Shown in pieces: positions 1-6,405 of a stretch of 6,405 nucleotides of DNA (the stretch's first letter is position 1; each line of letters starts with the position of its first letter). The notes under the pieces are model-generated. The model ran no database searches. It saw nothing but the letters and a program-made list of their open reading frames with translations, and was not told the DNA's origin. Made by a program: the position numbers and the translations under genes. Source of the stretch: Rhodoluna limnophila (GTDB lineage: Bacteria; Actinomycetota; Actinomycetes; Actinomycetales; Microbacteriaceae); the NCBI GenBank assembly GCA_943326655.2, contig CALPUC020000050.1:1-6405 (forward strand). Reading direction: 5' to 3'.

Positions 1-34
1 CCGCAACGGCAACCTGTTCATCAACGTGAATCAC
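1..34 (-). CDS. 5' end of an unidentified, probably SOS-induced gene (truncated by window edge)
   Basis: Only the first 11 codons are visible, reading MIHVDEQVAVA from a GTG at 34-32 and continuing off the left edge. The start is supported by a full Shine-Dalgarno (AAGGAGGT, complement of 41-48) placed 6 bases upstream. A perfect LexA-type operator lies 22 bases before the start. The gene runs in the same direction as the SRAP gene behind it, but the operator and its own promoter suggest it can be transcribed independently. Genes with this kind of operator in actinobacteria include lexA, recA, translesion polymerases, nucleases and helicases. The eleven residues do not match the start of any of these that I know well, so no product is proposed. 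Confidence 0.6.
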   Translation of the reverse strand, partial: MIHVDEQVAVA

Positions 35-40
35 GTTGAC

Positions 41-48
41 ACCTCCTT
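41..48 (-). promoter_or_regulatory. Strong Shine-Dalgarno for the leftward gene
   Basis: On the minus strand this reads AAGGAGGT, an essentially complete anti-16S match, 6 bases before GTG 34-32. It is the strongest ribosome binding site in the window and fixes the start of the truncated gene. Confidence 0.8.
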
Positions 49-55
49 CAAGACA

Positions 56-75
56 ATTCGAACATTTGTTCGAAT
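56..75. promoter_or_regulatory. LexA operator (SOS box)
   Basis: The core TCGAAC-ATTT-GTTCGA (58-73) is a perfect match to the actinobacterial/Gram-positive LexA box type, and the symmetry extends to 8 bp arms (56-63 and 68-75) around a 4-base centre. It lies just downstream of a candidate -10 box on the minus strand, so bound LexA would cover the transcription start. It sits between the SRAP stop codon and the GTG of the leftward gene. It should therefore control that leftward gene rather than SRAP, whose coding sequence lies upstream of the operator. Binding is inferred from the site; no LexA is encoded here. Confidence 0.85.
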
Positions 76-81
76 ATCAAG

Positions 82-109
82 AGTGTATGAAGAGGCACCG
101 ACATTGCAA
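82..109 (-). promoter_or_regulatory. Candidate sigma-70-type promoter for the leftward SOS gene
   Basis: On the minus strand a TTGCAA hexamer (109-104) is followed after 16 bases by TACACT (87-82). Both resemble -35 and -10 consensus elements. Transcription would begin around 74-76, at the edge of the LexA operator, the usual geometry for LexA repression. Prediction is by eye only. Confidence 0.45.
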
Positions 110-128
110 ATCGAGAACGGCGTGTCGC

Positions 129-845
129 CTAAATTGCTTTGATTAGGTCTTCGTTATTGACTCTGACCTTGCCAACATCCTGGCCAACGGCTTGGAACAA
201 AACCTCCTGCATAACCTCGTCGGAACCGGCAGCAGCAGCCTTTAGCAGGTCAAGATCGCCCTCGATGTGAGGGTCAATCCAAGCTTCGAAGGTATCTGGC
301 GTGAGCAGTACCGGATTTCGGTCGTGAATGTGAGCCAATTCGGGAGCGGTGTCTTTAGTGAGCGTGGTTGCCGAGAGTAACCACTGGCCATCGACCGGAT
401 TCTTCCACCACTCGTAGAGGCCAGCCAGGGCAAACATTCCCTCATCACCGGCGTGAATGTAGAACGGTTGCTTGGTGCCATCCGGCAGTACCTGCCACTC
501 GTAGTAGCCACTGGCAGGAATCACACAGCGACGACGAATTACCGAATCCTTGAAAGATGGCTTTTCCAGGACGGTTTCAATTCTTCCGTTGATCAGGGGA
601 GCGCCGGTGTTGTCTTTAGCCCAGCGAGGAATGAGACCCCAGCGGGCTGAGTGAATTTCGCGATGTAATTCGCCGATCGGTGAACCGTCTGGAGCCTTTT
701 CGAAAGATCGATCAACCACAATGGCAATGGCCTGCGTGGGAGCAATGTTGTAGCTAATTCCAGGAACTTCGCCAACAATCTCATCGGCTTCGAAAATGGT
801 GAGAATTTCGCCAACGGTTCTGGCAACCACGAATCTGCCGCACAT
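129..845 (-). CDS. SRAP/HMCES-family abasic-site processing protein (YedK-like)
   Basis: A 238-residue protein of the SOS response-associated peptidase family. Its members (YedK, human HMCES) cap abasic sites in single-stranded DNA by forming a thiazolidine crosslink through Cys2 once the initiator Met is removed. The start is set at ATG 845-843 because it gives the obligatory MCGRF N-terminus; longer in-frame reading would add 44 residues antisense to nothing but overlapping the upstream aminotransferase, and would bury the catalytic Cys. A GGAG at 857-854 sits 8 bases upstream. Other family signatures are NIAPTQ (33-38), ARWGLIPRWAK (67-77), Asn86 in INGRIET, Glu116 in ASGYYEW and His174 in HDRNP. 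The length is normal for the family. The gene begins 2 bases after the aminotransferase stop, so the two are probably cotranscribed and translationally coupled. Motif variants (INGRIET for the commoner NARAET, HDRNP for HDRMP) keep the key Asn and His. Cytoplasmic. Confidence 0.93.
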   Translation of the reverse strand: MCGRFVVARTVGEILTIFEADEIVGEVPGISYNIAPTQAIAIVVDRSFEKAPDGSPIGELHREIHSARWGLIPRWAKDNTGAPLINGRIETVLEKPSFKDSVIRRRCVIPASGYYEWQVLPDGTKQPFYIHAGDEGMFALAGLYEWWKNPVDGQWLLSATTLTKDTAPELAHIHDRNPVLLTPDTFEAWIDPHIEGDLDLLKAAAAGSDEVMQEVLFQAVGQDVGKVRVNNEDLIKAI

Positions 846-847
846 GC

Positions 848-1600
848 TTACAACTCCGACGCCATCAGTTTTAGCCTTCTTTGGAAAGACTCCAAGTGGC
901 GTTGCGGGCCAACCGAACCACTGAGGTTCACCCAGTCGACCACCGGGCGAATTCCGCTGAGCGAACTGAGAACCCAAATTTCCAAGCCCACTAGCTCGTC
1001 TGGCTTAACCTGTTCGGTGCCGGTTTGGTAACCGGCTTGGTCGGCTAGTTCGAAAACCTCGAGGCGGGTAACGCTAGGGAGCCAGTCGGTTCGCTCATCT
1101 GGCGCGTAGAGAACGTCGTCACGCCACCAAACCAGGCTCGATAGCGCACCTTCGCAGAGAAAGCCGTCCTGGTTCAGAATCACTGCTTCGTCGGCTCCGT
1201 GGAGATTCGATTTTCTGCGGAGCATCGCTCCGTAGGCGAGGTCTGGCCCCTTGGTGGTGCTATCGAGTCTTTCATCCGCTTCGTCGGCGGTCCAAAGAGT
1301 AACGGTCGGTTTGAATTCGGCGGGTTCTCTAAGACGCAGCACCAGGTTGTCGCCAGAAAGTTCAATGCGAGGGAAGAATTGCCCCTCGCGAGGAATTAGC
1401 CTCACCGCCTCGTTCCAGAAGGCGTCGAGGTCTAATGAGGAGAGTTTTTCTACCGAAGAGTTGAAACGAGAACGATGCTTATCGAGCGAGCGTACCCGAC
1501 CATCGCTAACCAAAAACGAGTCGGCAACCTGAATTGGGTGCTCGTAAACGTCAACCAAATGCAGTTTTGCACCGTCAAAGACGAAAGTGGTCTCTGTCAC
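848..1600 (-). CDS. pabC: Class IV PLP-dependent aminotransferase, likely 4-amino-4-deoxychorismate lyase
   Basis: A 250-residue fold-type IV PLP enzyme. The probable Schiff-base lysine is Lys117 in TTKGPDL, followed by the family's conserved E-G-x-x-S stretch (Glu150, EGALSS). The phosphate-binding turn is LPSVTR (174-179, Ser where the family usually has Gly), and the C-terminal signature is SSLSGIRPV (212-220, usually NSLxGIxPV). The N-terminal R-x-R near 43-45 matches the H-x-x-R segment of the family. The start is GTG 1600-1598 with AGGAG (1610-1606) 5 bases upstream; an in-frame stop lies at 1615-1613. The family includes ADC lyase (releases pyruvate from aminodeoxychorismate to give p-aminobenzoate), branched-chain and D-amino acid aminotransferases, which motifs alone do not separate. 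The divergent pabB next door favours ADC lyase. SRAP follows immediately in the same transcription unit. Confidence 0.75.
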   Translation of the reverse strand: MTETTFVFDGAKLHLVDVYEHPIQVADSFLVSDGRVRSLDKHRSRFNSSVEKLSSLDLDAFWNEAVRLIPREGQFFPRIELSGDNLVLRLREPAEFKPTVTLWTADEADERLDSTTKGPDLAYGAMLRRKSNLHGADEAVILNQDGFLCEGALSSLVWWRDDVLYAPDERTDWLPSVTRLEVFELADQAGYQTGTEQVKPDELVGLEIWVLSSLSGIRPVVDWVNLSGSVGPQRHLESFQRRLKLMASEL

Positions 1601-1663
1601 CCGCGCTCCTACTTATATAGTCCTTCCGTCTAATCTAGTGATAGTCAAGTATCGGAAAGTGCC
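1601..1663. promoter_or_regulatory. Divergent promoter region between pabC-like gene and pabB
   Basis: These 63 bases hold the 5' ends of two divergent genes and so should carry both promoters. On the minus strand TATATA (1619-1614) could be a -10 element, which would give a very short leader; AGGAG (1610-1606) is the ribosome binding site. On the plus strand TAATCT (1631-1636) is a possible -10 for pabB, and GGAAAG (1654-1659) is a weak ribosome binding site 4 bases before ATG 1664. I see no convincing -35 at proper spacing for either, and no obvious operator palindrome. Confidence 0.4.
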
Positions 1664-2947
1664 ATGAGGCTACATGTTGAGTCATTGCGTGGTTGGGTTA
1701 GCCCAACCAATGCGTTCATCGCACTATTTGCAGAGTCGACCAACTCATTTTGGCTAGATCGTGAACATTCCAAGACCGGACGTTACAGCGTTATCGGAAC
1801 CGGAGTGGAAGCAGGAGCTTGCGATTTTGAGTCGCTTCGAACCGGATTAGAAAAGCACGAAGACATCGAATTGCCTTTTGACTTTCGTCCGGGTCTAGTT
1901 GGCTGGCTCGATTTCGAAATGAAAAATCCACGATTCATTCGTGTTGAAAGCGCCATGGTTTTCGATCATGAAAATCGTCACCTCTATTTGGTGGCTCGCG
2001 CCGAAAGCGAAGCCAAATTTCGTCACTGGCTCGATGGAGCGCTACTGAGAATTGGGTTAATCGGTGGAGAGAGCCTCAAGTATTTACATCAGGCCCAAAA
2101 ACCGGCAATCACCGGCATAACTCCGAGGCACAGCGATGAAGAGTATCTAGAGCTAATCGGGCAGGTGCAAAAACACATCGCATCCGGAGATGTTTACCAA
2201 CTCTGCCTCACCAACGAGTTCGTGATCGAGGGGATGGCCGACCCGCTGGCAACGTTTATCTCGCTTCGCGAAACCAACCCTGCCCCTTACGCGGGATTTT
2301 TCAAGGTTGGTGAAACCGTCTTGGTTTCGTCATCACCAGAACAGTTTTTACAGGTTGATCCAGCCGGCCTGATTTCTACAAAGCCAATCAAAGGCACTCG
2401 TCCTCGCGGAAAAGATGCCAAAGAGGATCTGGCGATTGTTGAAGAGCTGCAGCAAAACGTTAAAGAGCGTGCCGAAAATCTCATGATCGTCGACTTGATG
2501 CGAAACGACTTCACCAAAGTTTGTGAGTCGGATTCGGTAACGGTTCCAAAACTCTTTGATGTTGAAACCTACGCGACGGTTCATCAACTAGTCAGCACGG
2601 TCACTGGGAAACTGAGAGTCGGTTTCGATGCGATTTCGGCGTTGGAAGCCGCTTTTCCTGGAGGCTCGATGACCGGCGCTCCCAAGTTCCGAGCGGTTGA
2701 AATCATCGGTGAACTGGAGCAGGGTAAGCGCGGGGTTTACTCCGGGGTTGCCGGCTACCTTGGCGATAATGGTTCGGCCGATTTTGGGATGGTAATCCGC
2801 TCGCTGGTTTTTGATGCCGGCCGAATCACACTCGGCGTCGGCGGAGGAATCACCATCGACAGCGATCCAGAGGCCGAACTTGCCGAAACCAAGCTCAAAG
2901 CCAAAGCGCTATTAGGCGCACTGAAAGCAGTGCACCTGCTTAGGTAA
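1664..2947 (+). CDS. pabB: Aminodeoxychorismate synthase component I (p-aminobenzoate synthase subunit)
   Basis: A 427-residue chorismate-utilising enzyme that, with ammonia from a PabA/TrpG glutaminase, makes 4-amino-4-deoxychorismate for folate. The PIKGT motif at 241-245 is decisive. Lys243 is the PabB active-site nucleophile, whereas anthranilate synthase (TrpE) carries PIAGT. Other chorismate-binding signatures are SGDVYQLCLTNEF (174-186), SSSPEQF (222-228), ERAENLMIVDLMRND (268-282), PGGSMTGAPK (332-341), YSGVAGYLG (359-367) and GVGGGITIDSDPEAE (391-405). The N-terminal 150 residues form the less conserved half. ATG 1664 is the only sensible start, since a stop in frame lies at 1631-1633. 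No fused or adjacent glutaminase or lyase domain exists, so the glutaminase must be encoded elsewhere. It diverges from the pabC-like gene, which supports a shared role, and leuS follows 49 bases downstream in the same direction. Confidence 0.93.
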   Translation: MRLHVESLRGWVSPTNAFIALFAESTNSFWLDREHSKTGRYSVIGTGVEAGACDFESLRTGLEKHEDIELPFDFRPGLVGWLDFEMKNPRFIRVESAMVFDHENRHLYLVARAESEAKFRHWLDGALLRIGLIGGESLKYLHQAQKPAITGITPRHSDEEYLELIGQVQKHIASGDVYQLCLTNEFVIEGMADPLATFISLRETNPAPYAGFFKVGETVLVSSSPEQFLQVDPAGLISTKPIKGTRPRGKDAKEDLAIVEELQQNVKERAENLMIVDLMRNDFTKVCESDSVTVPKLFDVETYATVHQLVSTVTGKLRVGFDAISALEAAFPGGSMTGAPKFRAVEIIGELEQGKRGVYSGVAGYLGDNGSADFGMVIRSLVFDAGRITLGVGGGITIDSDPEAELAETKLKAKALLGALKAVHLLR

Positions 2948-2996
2948 TTGGTAACCTTGTGAAGAACATCCTTCCCCCAACAAGTGAGTGAATTAG

Positions 2997-5444
2997 TTGT
3001 CTACCGAGCACGAATACGACGTCCAAGCCATCCAAGAGCGATGGCTTCCAATCTGGGACGAGCTGAAGCCATTCGACTCGAACAAACCAGGCGACGAACG
3101 TCCTAAAAAATACGTGCTCGACATGTTTCCCTACCCATCGGGCGATTTGCACATGGGTCACGCCGAAGCGTATGCGCTGGGAGATGTAGTCGCTCGCTAC
3201 TGGGCTCAAAAAGGTTTCAACGTCATGCACCCGATCGGCTGGGACTCCTTTGGTTTACCAGCTGAAAACGCGGCCATCAAGCGCGGGCTAGATCCAAAGG
3301 GCTGGACCTACGACAACATCGAGCAGCAGCGCACCTCTATGCGCCGCTACGCTTGCTCATTCGACTGGGATCGAGTTTTAGTTACCTCCGACCCGATCTA
3401 CTACCGCTGGAACCAGTGGCTGTTTTTAGAGTTCTACAAGCGTGGTTTGGCTTACCGCAAGAACAGCCCGGTGAACTGGTGCCCATCTTGCCAGACCGTT
3501 CTCGCCAACGAGCAGGTAGTTCAGGGTCTCTGTGAGCGCTGCGACTCGGCAGTCACCAAAAAGGCTCTCACCCAGTGGTACTTCAAAGTAACCGACTACG
3601 CCGACCGACTGCTGGACGACCTAGACGGCCTGGAAGGCAACTGGCCAAACAAGGTTCTCAGTATGCAGCGCAACTGGATCGGTCGCTCCTATGGAGCAGA
3701 GGTGCAATTTAGTATTGCGGGACGTGAAGAACCTATAACTATTTACACAACCCGAACAGACACACTTTATGGCGCCACTTTTATGGTGATAGCTGTTGAT
3801 TCTCCGCTTGCTGCGGAACTTGTTGAGAATTCGGAAGCGTCGGTGAAGGCTGAGTTCGATGCCTACCTAGAGAAAACCAAGAAATCGAACGACATCGAAC
3901 GCCTGGCAACCGACCGTGAAAAGACTGGTGTTTTCATCGACCGTTATGCCATAAATCCGATTAACGGAGAATCAATACCAATTTGGGTATCTGATTATGT
4001 CCTTGCCGATTACGGCACTGGGGCCATCATGGCCTGCCCGGCCCATGACGAACGCGATTTAGAGTTTGCCGAGAAGTTCAACTTACCAATTCGACCGGTC
4101 GCTGAGGATCCTGAGGATTTCAATGCGGACGGAGCAAGAATTAATTCTCATGAATTCGATGGAATGCTTCGAGAAGAAGCGGCCGAGAAAATGCTTAAGA
4201 AGCTTGAAGATCAGGGGTTGGGTAAGAAAGCCAAAAACTTCCGCCTACGCGACTGGCTGATTTCTCGCCAGCGTTACTGGGGAACTCCGATTCCGATCAT
4301 CCACTGCGACGGCTGTGGTGAAGTTCCTGTTCCGGCCGATCAGCTTCCGGTTGAACTTCCTTCTGCAGAAGGTTTGGATCTCAAGCCAAAGGGTACGTCT
4401 CCGCTGGGAGCCGCAACCGACTGGGTAAATGTTGCTTGTCCTAGCTGTGGTAAACCAGCCAAGAGAGACACCGACACCATGGATACTTTCGTGGACTCGT
4501 CGTGGTATTTCCTACGCTTCCTTTCGCCAAAGAGTGAAACCGAAGCCTTCCCAATTCAGGCCGCCAAGAATTGGGCTCCGGTTGACCAGTATGTTGGTGG
4601 CGTAACTCACGCCATCCTGCACCTGCTCTACGCGCGTTTCTTCACCAAGGTGCTCAACGACATGGGGATGATCGACTTCGACGAGCCTTTCACCAGGCTG
4701 CTGAACCAGGGAATGGTTCAGATGAACGGTTCGGCCATGTCTAAATCGCGTGGCAATCTGGTGCGTCTGAGCGATCAGCTTGGCGAACACGGCGTTGATG
4801 CAATTCGTCTAACCATGGCATTCGCTGGTCCACCCGAAGACGACATCGACTGGGCAGATGTATCGCCAGCCGGTTCAGCCAAATTCCTAGCTCGTGCCTG
4901 GAGAGCGGCTAACGACGTAACCTCTGAGACCGGTGTTGATTTCAAAACCGGAAACGCCGAACTTCGCAAGGCCACACATTCGTTCCTTCGTGATTTCGGG
5001 CCACTAATTGAAAACTTCAAGTTCAACGTTGGCGTTGCCAAGTTGATGGAGTTGGTCAACGCAATTCGCAAGACTGTCGACGGAAACGTTGGGGGTTCAG
5101 ACCCTGCCGTGCGCGAGGCTGCTGAAGTCGTGGCAATTGGTCTTTCGCTGTTCGCTCCTTACACCGCAGAAGATATGTGGGCTGTGCTCGGACACAAGCC
5201 CGGTGTTGCTTTAGCCGGTTTACCTAAAGCCGACGAATCTTTGTTGGTCGAGAGCACCACCATCGCCATTATTCAGGTGGATGGAAAGCTTCGAGACAAG
5301 TTCGAGGTATCAGTGGCCATAACCGCGGAAGAGCTTCGAGAGAAGGCTTTCGAGTCTTACAACGTGAAGCGAGCGATTGGCGATAGCGAAATCGCTAACG
5401 TGATCGTGCGCGAACCGAAATTGGTAAACATCGCAACTAGGTAA
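2997..5444 (+). CDS. leuS: Leucyl-tRNA synthetase
   Basis: An 815-residue class Ia aminoacyl-tRNA synthetase that charges tRNA-Leu in the cytoplasm. Residue positions: HIGH motif as HMGH at 52-55; zinc-ribbon cysteines 162/165 and 179/182; CP1 editing domain about 235-420 with the threonine-rich TTRTDTLYG (251-259) and [15 protein letters not shown] (340-354, Asp351 and Asp354 matching the editing-site acids); a second cysteine pair set 437/440 and 481/484; [15 protein letters not shown] (493-507); and AMSKS (580-584) in place of KMSKS. The C-terminal anticodon-binding and tRNA-contact region follows. The leucine-specific domain that E. coli LeuRS carries just before KMSKS is absent, so this is the compact Bacillus-like form. 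The start is TTG 2997, because a TAG stop precedes it directly (2994-2996) and the conserved [10 protein letters not shown] begins at residue 7. The ribosome binding site is poor. Stop TAA; a terminator follows. Confidence 0.97.
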   Translation: MSTEHEYDVQAIQERWLPIWDELKPFDSNKPGDERPKKYVLDMFPYPSGDLHMGHAEAYALGDVVARYWAQKGFNVMHPIGWDSFGLPAENAAIKRGLDPKGWTYDNIEQQRTSMRRYACSFDWDRVLVTSDPIYYRWNQWLFLEFYKRGLAYRKNSPVNWCPSCQTVLANEQVVQGLCERCDSAVTKKALTQWYFKVTDYADRLLDDLDGLEGNWPNKVLSMQRNWIGRSYGAEVQFSIAGREEPITIYTTRTDTLYGATFMVIAVDSPLAAELVENSEASVKAEFDAYLEKTKKSNDIERLATDREKTGVFIDRYAINPINGESIPIWVSDYVLADYGTGAIMACPAHDERDLEFAEKFNLPIRPVAEDPEDFNADGARINSHEFDGMLREEAAEKMLKKLEDQGLGKKAKNFRLRDWLISRQRYWGTPIPIIHCDGCGEVPVPADQLPVELPSAEGLDLKPKGTSPLGAATDWVNVACPSCGKPAKRDTDTMDTFVDSSWYFLRFLSPKSETEAFPIQAAKNWAPVDQYVGGVTHAILHLLYARFFTKVLNDMGMIDFDEPFTRLLNQGMVQMNGSAMSKSRGNLVRLSDQLGEHGVDAIRLTMAFAGPPEDDIDWADVSPAGSAKFLARAWRAANDVTSETGVDFKTGNAELRKATHSFLRDFGPLIENFKFNVGVAKLMELVNAIRKTVDGNVGGSDPAVREAAEVVAIGLSLFAPYTAEDMWAVLGHKPGVALAGLPKADESLLVESTTIAIIQVDGKLRDKFEVSVAITAEELREKAFESYNVKRAIGDSEIANVIVREPKLVNIATR

Positions 5445-5461
5445 TCCACAGAAATAGATTC

Positions 5462-5496
5462 AAAGCCATCCACAATGCTGGGTGGCTTTATTCTTT
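5462..5496 (+). terminator. Rho-independent terminator after leuS
   Basis: AAAGCCATCC (5462-5471) pairs with GGGTGGCTTT (5480-5489) as a 10 bp stem with one T-G wobble, around an 8-base loop. A T-rich tail (TTTATTCTTT, 5487-5496) follows. It lies 17 bases after the leuS stop. The tail ends 4 bases before the comEA ATG, so the hairpin may also affect comEA expression. Confidence 0.8.
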
Positions 5497-5500
5497 GGCG

Positions 5501-6076
5501 ATGGAATGGTTCAAGAGTCAACTTCAACTCGCACGAGGCGGCGATAAAGGGGCACGTAGAAGACTGCTCATTTTCGGCGCAGGCGCAGTCGTTGCTGTCG
5601 CACTATTGATTTCTGGGCAAACGCAAACAAAGTCGATTCGAATCAAACCCAATCAAAGCTCGGAAAACAAAATTCAGGTTTCTTCCGGATTTGTTCATAT
5701 CGCTGGCGCCGTCGCCGACCCGGGGGTTTACCCCATCAAATCCGGAACTAGATTGTTTGAAATAATCGCTTTAGCTGGAGGATTCGCCAAAGCAGCCGAC
5801 AGAGATAGCGTAAATCTTGCCAGAGTGGTAGCCGACGGCGAACAGATTTTGGTAGGTCGTAGTGGTCAGGCTGTGGTATCGGATGGCTTGGTTAATCTCA
5901 ATCGCGCAACCGTCTCAGATTTCGATAAGTTGCCTGGCCTTGGCCCCACACTGGCGGCACGAATTATTGATTGGCGCGAAGCCAATAACGGCTTCAAAAG
6001 CATCGAAGATCTTCGAAAAGTAGGGGGAATTGGCGACAAACTGTTCAGCTCCCTGAGAAAACTTGTTTCACTTTGA
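5501..6076 (+). CDS. comEA: ComEA-family DNA-uptake/competence protein
   Basis: A 191-residue protein with an N-in membrane anchor and an external DNA-binding tail. It has basic residues (GARRR, 17-21), a single hydrophobic segment (22-38), a linker, an SLBB domain (about 62-118: VHIAGAVADPGVY, then the leucine-alanine-glycine-glycine turn LAGGF) and a C-terminal pair of helix-hairpin-helix motifs (VNLNRATVSDFDKLPGLG from 131; VGGIGDKL 174-181). ComEA binds incoming double-stranded DNA at the cell surface and hands it to the ComEC channel. ATG 5501 was chosen. TTG 5495, two codons upstream, is also in frame but falls inside the terminator T-tract. Neither start has a clear Shine-Dalgarno; the nearest purine-rich stretch (GGGTGG, 5480-5485) is in the 3' arm of the terminator stem. 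The stop overlaps the next gene's start by 4 bases. Whether the organism is transformable is unknown. Confidence 0.9.
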   Translation: MEWFKSQLQLARGGDKGARRRLLIFGAGAVVAVALLISGQTQTKSIRIKPNQSSENKIQVSSGFVHIAGAVADPGVYPIKSGTRLFEIIALAGGFAKAADRDSVNLARVVADGEQILVGRSGQAVVSDGLVNLNRATVSDFDKLPGLGPTLAARIIDWREANNGFKSIEDLRKVGGIGDKLFSSLRKLVSL

Positions 6077-6405
6077 TTCGTAAATACATTTATCTAGCTC
6101 TTCTCGCGGTTTCAATAATTGGAACTTCCTTTGTAATTCAATCCGCAACTCTCAAACCTTCGGCTGCAACCCTGAGGGCCTCGGCTTTTGATCTCGTGTC
6201 TGTGGAATTCTGCGTTTCCGGAGAGAGAACCAACGACTATTCAATTTCGGTGTCCGGTGGTGAACTTCCCGCGGGAGCTTCCGGCAGTATTGCCAAAACT
6301 GGAAAGAAGCTGGTTCAGGGAGATTGTTTGGTCGGGTTGGTGCAATTGTCTCCAGCGAGACAGTTTGAACGTTATGCCTTTCGGGGAAGACTGAAATCGG
6401 TTAGC
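6073..6405 (+). CDS. comEC: Probable N-terminus of ComEC/Rec2 DNA-uptake channel (truncated by window edge)
   Basis: An open frame of 111 codons runs from TTG 6073-6075 to the window end with no stop. Its start overlaps the comEA stop as TTGA, which implies translational coupling. There is no other ATG in the frame, and the TTG places a hydrophobic segment right at the N-terminus (about residues 5-24, KYIYLALLAVSIIGTSFV). After this comes a soluble beta-rich stretch ending LVQGDCLVGLVQLSP and YAFRGRLKSVS, which resembles the extracytoplasmic OB-like domain (DUF4131) near the start of ComEC. The multispan competence domain would lie beyond the window. ComEC carries transforming DNA across the membrane, and comEC directly after comEA is the standard order. 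Identity rests on position plus weak similarity. The N-terminus has only one visible membrane segment, where many ComEC proteins have two or three. Confidence 0.65.
   Translation, partial: MIRKYIYLALLAVSIIGTSFVIQSATLKPSAATLRASAFDLVSVEFCVSGERTNDYSISVSGGELPAGASGSIAKTGKKLVQGDCLVGLVQLSPARQFERYAFRGRLKSVS

Noticed and set aside
119..129. Short GGCG-TGT-CGCC hairpin at the SRAP stop as a terminator
   Set aside because: Only 4 bp with a 3-base loop and no T-tract following on the minus strand.
846..977. 44-residue N-terminal extension of the SRAP protein from an upstream in-frame ATG
   Set aside because: It overlaps the aminotransferase 3' end, has no family similarity, and would bury Cys2, whose free N-terminal position is needed for SRAP chemistry.
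1643..1648. TTGACT on the minus strand as a -35 box for the pabC-like gene
   Set aside because: The nearest good -10 (TATATA, 1619-1614) is 23 bases away, too far for a sigma-70 promoter.
2959..2991. Ten-codon GTG-started reading frame just upstream of leuS as a leader peptide
   Set aside because: It has a single leucine codon, no run of regulatory codons, no ribosome site and no alternative hairpins or T-box features.
2940..3230. Antisense open frame of 96 codons across the leuS 5' end
   Set aside because: A shadow of the highly conserved LeuRS coding frame, with no ribosome site and no recognisable motif.
5455..5460. TAGATT as a -10 box for comEA
   Set aside because: No -35-like hexamer at 16-18 bases upstream, and the transcript would start inside the terminator stem.
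6188..6394. Plus-strand open frame of 68 codons near the right edge
   Set aside because: It lies in another frame of the probable comEC, which is open throughout and coupled to comEA.

Overview
The window looks like ordinary chromosomal core from an actinobacterium. The layout leuS, comEA, comEC is an actinobacterial arrangement. An SOS operator of the TCGAAC-N4-GTTCGA type is present, start codons include GTG and TTG, and base composition is only about half G+C. Together these suggest a small-genome freshwater Microbacteriaceae relative of the Rhodoluna/Aquiluna kind. The taxonomic placement is inference; the gene identities rest on motifs read directly.

Left part (1-1600, minus strand). 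A class IV PLP aminotransferase (likely aminodeoxychorismate lyase, PabC-like) is followed after 2 bases by an SRAP/HMCES-family protein (YedK-like, abasic-site DNA-protein crosslinker) beginning Met-Cys-Gly-Arg. Beyond the SRAP stop comes a perfect 8+8 bp LexA-type operator with a plausible sigma-70 promoter. It lies just upstream of a strong Shine-Dalgarno and a GTG start, of which only 11 codons are inside the window. That leftward gene is therefore probably SOS-induced, but its identity cannot be read.

Middle (1601-2947). A 63-base divergent spacer separates the aminotransferase from a rightward pabB, with the PabB-diagnostic Pro-Ile-Lys-Gly-Thr motif. PabB plus the divergent lyase, with a glutaminase encoded elsewhere, would convert chorismate to p-aminobenzoate for folate synthesis.

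Right part (2948-6405). leuS (TTG start, 815 aa, compact form without the leucine-specific insertion) ends before a rho-independent terminator. comEA (membrane anchor, SLBB domain, two helix-hairpin-helix motifs) starts 4 bases after the terminator's T-rich tail. It overlaps by 4 bases a TTG-started gene that runs off the window and is probably the N-terminus of comEC, the DNA-uptake channel. 

I found no mobile elements, CRISPR arrays, tRNAs or rRNAs and no clearly novel system. The best leads are the SOS-controlled truncated gene at the left edge, the terminator hairpin packed against the comEA start, and a compositional dip over the LeuRS editing domain.
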